Under the pieces are notes generated by a model, which ran no database searches, was not told where the DNA came from, and saw nothing but the letters and a program-made list of their open reading frames with translations. DNA of 64,000 nucleotides, from contig BLAL01000068.1 in assembly GCA_015698045.1 (NCBI GenBank), positions 620,001 to 684,000 of the forward strand, in the 5' to 3' direction. The stretch comes from Rhizophagus clarus (taxonomy: Eukaryota; Glomeromycota; Glomeromycetes; Glomerales; Glomeraceae). The translations under genes were made by a program, and so were the position numbers. Below, in pieces: positions 59,486 through 64,000 of the stretch; position 1 is the stretch's first letter, and each line of letters begins with the position of its first letter.

Positions 59486-59895
59486 TAAATGGGTAACTGT
59501 ACCGAGTTGGTTTCAAATAATCCACTGTTTATAATATCGAAAAATCAAAAATCAACTGATGATCACGTCGCTCTTCAATATACAATTATATTTCTCATGG
59601 ATTTAAAAATTTAAAAACGTAACTGAACGTAACTGCCGTTATCCGATATTTCAAAACTGTTCAAATATTAGGCCAGATAAAAAAAATAAGTATACATGTA
59701 ATACAACTTGCAAGCAATAACTTCGTTACGTATCGGTGTATTTTATGAATTTTTTATCGTTAATAATTAAAACGGGCATTTATTTGAAGAAAGGTTAATG
59801 AATTGTCAAGATGAATTTATGTGACACAAATGATTGTCTTTAAAAAAATTTATGATAACAAATGTTTTTAAATAAAACAAATAAATAAACACTAA
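59486..59895. other. Short spacer downstream of the ubiquitin-fusion gene
   Basis: This is AT-rich and probably holds the 3' UTR of the minus-strand gene that ends at 59896. Nothing else is seen. Confidence 0.6.
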
Positions 59896-61008
59896 TTAAG
59901 TTTCTTTCTTGATACAGATACCATAAGGGCGCAAATCTGCTCCATCAGGAGAAATCCAATATTCACCAACTCTAGTTTCATATTTTGGAATTCTAATCAA
60001 ATTATTTGGATTAACTCTATTTTGGAAAACTACTCTATATTCATCGCCATCATGAGTGAATTTAGTAGCATATTGATACGCAACATCAATGTCGGGAGTA
60101 GAATAAATTCCATAGCCAAATAAGAATCGTTTACCTTTACACAAAAGATATCCGTCCTCTGCTATTGATTTACAGTTATGTTTTGCAGTTCCATGATAAG
60201 AAACTAATAAAATAAAAATAACGATAAAATTAATATATAGAATCATATTATTAGGAAATATTATAAATAACTTACCTGGCCATTCATTCACTACCGAACT
60301 TGTTGAATATTGTCTATTATCAACGCCAAGCCAAGTATTGTCTTCGTATTTATTAAGAACGTTGAGAGCAATTCTTTTCCAACCGCAAGGGCGTTTATAT
60401 TCAAAATTCCCTCTCATAAAAGTTATTCCATTATCGTTTATATTTGTAAAATCATAATCATATTTTGGGTCAAGTTGGTCAGAATGAATAAATAACGTAT
60501 TACTAGGTGAACCGCCACCTCTTATTCTCAACAGATATAAAGTAGATTCACATTGTATATTACAATCTGTAAGAGTAGAATCGTCTTTGACTACTTGTCC
60601 AGAAAAAATTAATCTTTGTTGATTTGGTGGTATGCCTTCAGTAGCTTGAATTTTCGTCTTTAACTGATCAATTGTTTCATTAAAATTAACATTTACTGTT
60701 ATAGTTTTACCCGTTAACGATTTTATGAATACGCAGTTTCGTTTAAATCTTCTTATTTTTGCGAATCTTCTACGGGTTCGAAACAGATTTAATTGTTCAT
60801 TACCATTTACATCACTAGTTGGAACTTTACCGCCAATTAAATGAGATTGATGAAGAGATGTTTCATCCAATTGATTATATTGATTATATCTATAATAACT
60901 ATTATAAGGGTTAGATTGATTATTTCCAGAATAATCATCATATAAAGGAAGAATTGTACTATTTGTAATAGCACTTAACGCTGCGGATAATAAGACTTGG
61001 TTTGACAT
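59896..61008 (-). CDS. Ubiquitin domain fused to an ADP-ribosyltransferase-like domain
   Basis: I splice two exons, 60276-61008 and 59896-60203, across a 72-nt GT-AG intron, giving 346 residues. Residues 1-90 are Asn/Tyr-rich and then basic. About residues 91-167 are a clear ubiquitin fold ('[16 protein letters not shown]', '[19 protein letters not shown]', '[13 protein letters not shown]'), not a polyubiquitin unit. The rest contains '[16 protein letters not shown]', '[17 protein letters not shown]', '[18 protein letters not shown]', 'VFQNRVNP' and '[19 protein letters not shown]'. The H (YHGT), Y (GIYS) and E (GEYW) pattern resembles PARP-like ADP-ribosyltransferases; this is inference. The intron is a multiple of three without a stop, so an unspliced message would add 24 mainly hydrophobic residues. 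The start is MSNQVLL, the first ATG. It looks intact. Confidence 0.78.
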   Translation of the reverse strand: MSNQVLLSAALSAITNSTILPLYDDYSGNNQSNPYNSYYRYNQYNQLDETSLHQSHLIGGKVPTSDVNGNEQLNLFRTRRRFAKIRRFKRNCVFIKSLTGKTITVNVNFNETIDQLKTKIQATEGIPPNQQRLIFSGQVVKDDSTLTDCNIQCESTLYLLRIRGGGSPSNTLFIHSDQLDPKYDYDFTNINDNGITFMRGNFEYKRPCGWKRIALNVLNKYEDNTWLGVDNRQYSTSSVVNEWPGKLFIIFPNNMILYINFIVIFILLVSYHGTAKHNCKSIAEDGYLLCKGKRFLFGYGIYSTPDIDVAYQYATKFTHDGDEYRVVFQNRVNPNNLIRIPKYETRVGEYWISPDGADLRPYGICIKKET

Positions 61009-63619
61009 TTTCTCGATTTCTTTTAATTTAAGGAAAAAAAAAATAGCGTTTATTTATTTATTAAATTTATGGGATGCTGGTTACCGAGGTATTTATGTTT
61101 CATTCAAATATTGTAATTAGACATTGAGCCATAATGTTTATTCTATTTTTAAAATTTCTCTTTGTTGAGATTTATCGATGTAACTAAATGTTGTGTCCCG
61201 TATTTATTTATAGAAAAGAACATAAAAAGAAAAATTACAATATAAGAGAATTAACCTGTGAAACCATACTTTATTCTAGGTAACAAATAAAATCTGCAGG
61301 TACTGCACTGTTTGCACATCATAATTTAATATGACCCTATCATATATAGTACAAAACTTCTCGCACATCGTTCTATGCTTAGAATGTTTCTTTTATAACA
61401 ATTATTTACCAAATATTGGTATGAAAAAGGAGTATTTGTTAATACGCCACTTTGATTATATTTGTTCCTAGCATTTCTGAAATTCTGAAATTTTTTTCTT
61501 TTTTTGTAAATAGAAAGTTCTTTAGCAACGTAGATATATATATCTTGTGGGTTGTGATGCACATTGCTATTACTTAATGTTATATTAAAAGTTCTTAAAA
61601 TGCCAAGATGTAAAAAGTTAAAGGATTAATATAAAAAAAAAGTATTGCTACCGTTTTTTATCGGCTGGATTTCGATCACGTGATATTGTTTAATGGTGCG
61701 TTCAGTGTCATGATTCCCGTTAGGAATACCGATTTAAAAAATATTACATTTAATGTTTTTACACATTATATTATTTCGTTTTAATGTTTTTATTTCAGAA
61801 GAAAATAAAAGAAATTTTAAACAAAGGTTTTATTTAAACAAAGTTTGGATTTTAAATAAACTTTGAATTGACTTTATGTAAAAAAGTCTAAAATAATACG
61901 TCGCCAAATAATTATCTGATGGGCGTTAGCCACATCAATTGAAAAAATATTAATATAAATATGTCAATAACTAACTAAACATTTAATTTTAAATATTAAT
62001 TGTATTAATTATTTATTGTGCGACGCAATATATATTTATCGAATTGATTCACGATTATGTAATTAGACTTTCTTTTGATTATGTTGACGAGTGTTAATTT
62101 TATTATGTAATATGTATTATTTGATTGTGTATTTAAACCTGCGCTTAATATATCTTTTGAATTAGGAAATAATTTTATGACCAATCAATTTTTCTTATTT
62201 TGTTTTATTTTATTTTACCTTTTTTCTTTTGATAAAAACATAAAATGTTAACAGATTATATTAAAGATTTATTTTAAGAAAACATATCAGATACTGGCAA
62301 AGCGTAATATATATATATATATATTTTTTATTTATAAATTATAAAAATATCAGAATTAACTACTTAAAGCTATGTTATCATGAATATTTATTCAACAGGC
62401 CAATATTGTTATATGACACAAAGATAGAGCATATCTGTTTATCTTATATTTTACTTCGGTGGCCTATCATATTGGCGAATTCTAAATTCTTGATAATAAA
62501 ATTAAATTTGGCAAGAATATGTCAAGCTGTTGTTTTGATTGAATTTCTGAGGTGACTAGCGAAAGATTGGAGAAACTTAAATTCTTTTAATTCGTGATCC
62601 GCATTTAAAGTAGATTAATTATATAATAGTGCGGAATCTGACGACGAAAGTACTAGTAATCGTTAAATTATAATATAATAACTAAGTTTATTGGCATAAA
62701 ATTACGCTATTTGGCTGACTTTTTATTGAAAGTTCGGTCACTAGAAATGACTTACTTATGATCTTAAAGGAAAAAAAATGCATTATTTTTAACGTTGCGA
62801 ATAATGGTTTTTATTTCCCTATAAAAAATAAATGTCCGGAAAATGTCATCAAAAATGTCCGGAAAATGTCCACTTTTTGGTACACGTCTGATACTTAAAA
62901 TTTTGACATGTCCTAAGTAATTAAGCAAAAAATCTCACTAATTTTCCATTGTGGAAAGAAGAAACAAATATACTATTCAATATTTACTATATAAATTAAG
63001 TGAACTACAAAATTAAAAGAAAAAAAGATCAGTTAGTTACGCCTTCCAATTTCGATACTTATAATATAAATAATATAAATTAAATGTGATTGTAGTCATA
63101 TGAATAACTTTTTGAGGGTTGGTCTTAAGTAACCTATTTTCTCTTGTAAAATCTAATCGCTATAATTATAATTATTATTAATGTTAACTAATTTTCTTCA
63201 CATCTTGTTAATAGTACATTTTTCTTAGTGAAGGATTATTTTATTGTTGATGATGATATTAATATATTTTTTGTTATATTTTTCATTTCTTCGGATATCG
63301 TAAAAATTTTTACAAATTAAAAAATACCCTCTTTGGCTCTTTCTAAAGAACCATTTCTGCTAAATATAAATAAATAAATATATATATATATATTGGGAAT
63401 AACATATAAATATAAGTAAATTAAACAATAAACTAATTTGAATATAAAAATTAGATATTTGCCTTTATTGTGCTTAATGCAAAAGAAAAATGTTATCATA
63501 AACGATTTTGTAAATTATGATATAAAAAAAATGTATGTAGCACATAAAATATATTCATGATGGTATTAAAGATTTATTATTACGAGATTATTGATTAAGA
63601 AATCAAAATAATCAAAATT
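61009..63619. other. AT-rich spacer
   Basis: No gene is recognised. A 78-codon minus-strand open stretch (61326-61562) has no family resemblance. A CACGTG-containing motif (GATCACGTGATATT near 61675) followed by GGTGCGTTC resembles the CpG-rich end at 29199-29223. A TA microsatellite lies near 62309-62325. Confidence 0.5.
62830..62870. repeat. Two direct copies of an 18-bp motif
   Basis: AAATGTCCGGAAAATGTC occurs at 62830-62847 and 62853-62870, followed by CACTTTTTGGTACACGTCTG. CCGG-containing motifs of this kind stand out in the AT-rich background and may be the end of a transposon; no partner end was found in the window. Confidence 0.8.
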
Positions 63620-64000
63620 AGTTTGTTTGTTTGTTTGTTTATTGTTAACGACTGACAGACAATATACAAATCAGTAAAAAAATAATGAAAAACATTAAAG
63701 AATTACACTAGCTAATACTATCATGTAATTGAAGGTCCCGGGAGTTATCCCAAGACCAGTCAGCCTGTATGTTACTAAGACAAGCTATGACCCTGTCTAG
63801 TCATTAAACCTTAGATGTAAACTAAAGAAAAAAAGGGGTTAGTAAAAATATCGTTCTAACTAGCAAGAAAAAGAGAGGGGAAGGGACGGACAAAGAGAAG
63901 AAAAATAAATAAAAAAAATGGGGATTAGCTAGAACTATCTGTTGGAACTCGTGCCTCCTCTAACTACTCCTTTACTACTTGGCACTAATAAACTAAGTAC
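63620..64000 (-). mobile_element. Possible LINE 3' end with (AAAC)n tail
   Basis: Read on the minus strand, less AT-rich sequence entering from the window edge ends with GTCAGTCGTTAACAATAAAC and further AAAC units (63621-63640 on the plus strand are TTTG repeats). The terminal motif is shared with 28741-28756, which ends in an AAAT tail. Simple tetranucleotide tails are typical of several LINE clades. No protein domain lies within the window, so this is tentative. Confidence 0.4.

Noticed and set aside
61326..61562. 78-codon minus-strand open frame
   Set aside because: No domain or splice context; could be chance in AT-rich sequence.

Overview
The window looks like nuclear DNA of an arbuscular mycorrhizal fungus, most likely Rhizophagus or a close relative. 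It is very AT-rich, has short spliceosomal introns (mostly 60-100 nt) and long A/T-only spacers. Its gene families are typical of expanded families there: kinases with a 'WIPYNQF' N-lobe and an 'HRDFHTGN'-type catalytic loop, Sel1-repeat/kinase fusions, a Crinkler (CRN) effector, KDZ transposon relics and LINE relics. The assignment rests on recognising these families by eye; no search was run.

Layout. 1-1.08 kb: spacer with a short tandem repeat ending in a perfect 20-bp palindrome. 1.08-10.4 kb (+): one 20-exon gene in which a kinase N-lobe exon is tandemly repeated, giving 19 N-lobes but only one C-lobe (2,681 residues by my splicing). 11.8-16.0 kb (-): ELP2, the WD40 subunit of Elongator, reconstructed as 21 exons and 879 residues. 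18.1-21.7 kb (-): a Sec7-PH Arf guanine-nucleotide exchange factor, 8 exons, 1,011 residues. 21.7-30.6 kb: decayed spacer with coding-like fragments, a possible LINE tail and a minisatellite. 30.6-35.1 kb: a small lineage-specific gene, its degenerate second copy, a kinase N-lobe relic, two local tandem duplications and a 505-bp MITE with a 9-bp target duplication. 35-42.2 kb: simple repeats, a degraded GGGTCA-rich element, and a CRN relic next to an 885-bp TA-flanked MITE. 42.9-46.2 kb (+): an apparently intact CRN effector with a P-loop NTPase domain (1,000 residues). 46.5-51.4 kb: relics of a kinase, a KDZ transposase and a LINE RNase H domain. 52.4-55.3 kb (-): a 14-repeat Sel1 protein fused to a kinase (934 residues). 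56.2-58.6 kb (+): a kinase gene frameshifted by an 8-bp duplication, then another kinase relic. 58.9-59.5 kb: a 602-bp MITE with 25-bp inverted ends. 59.9-61.0 kb (-): a ubiquitin domain fused to a putative ADP-ribosyltransferase-like domain. 61-64 kb: spacer, ending in a possible LINE 3' end with an (AAAC)n tail.

How the genes relate. ELP2 and the Sec7 factor form a housekeeping island in the left-centre. Around it lies accessory sequence where kinase, CRN and transposon families duplicate and decay. At least six loci here carry the same kinase family or its debris. The strongest unusual object is the N-lobe array. All 18 internal exons are phase 0-0 and a multiple of three in length, and the exons follow a higher-order A-B-C-C' pattern. 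Unequal crossing-over or exon skipping could therefore change the number of N-lobes without breaking the frame.
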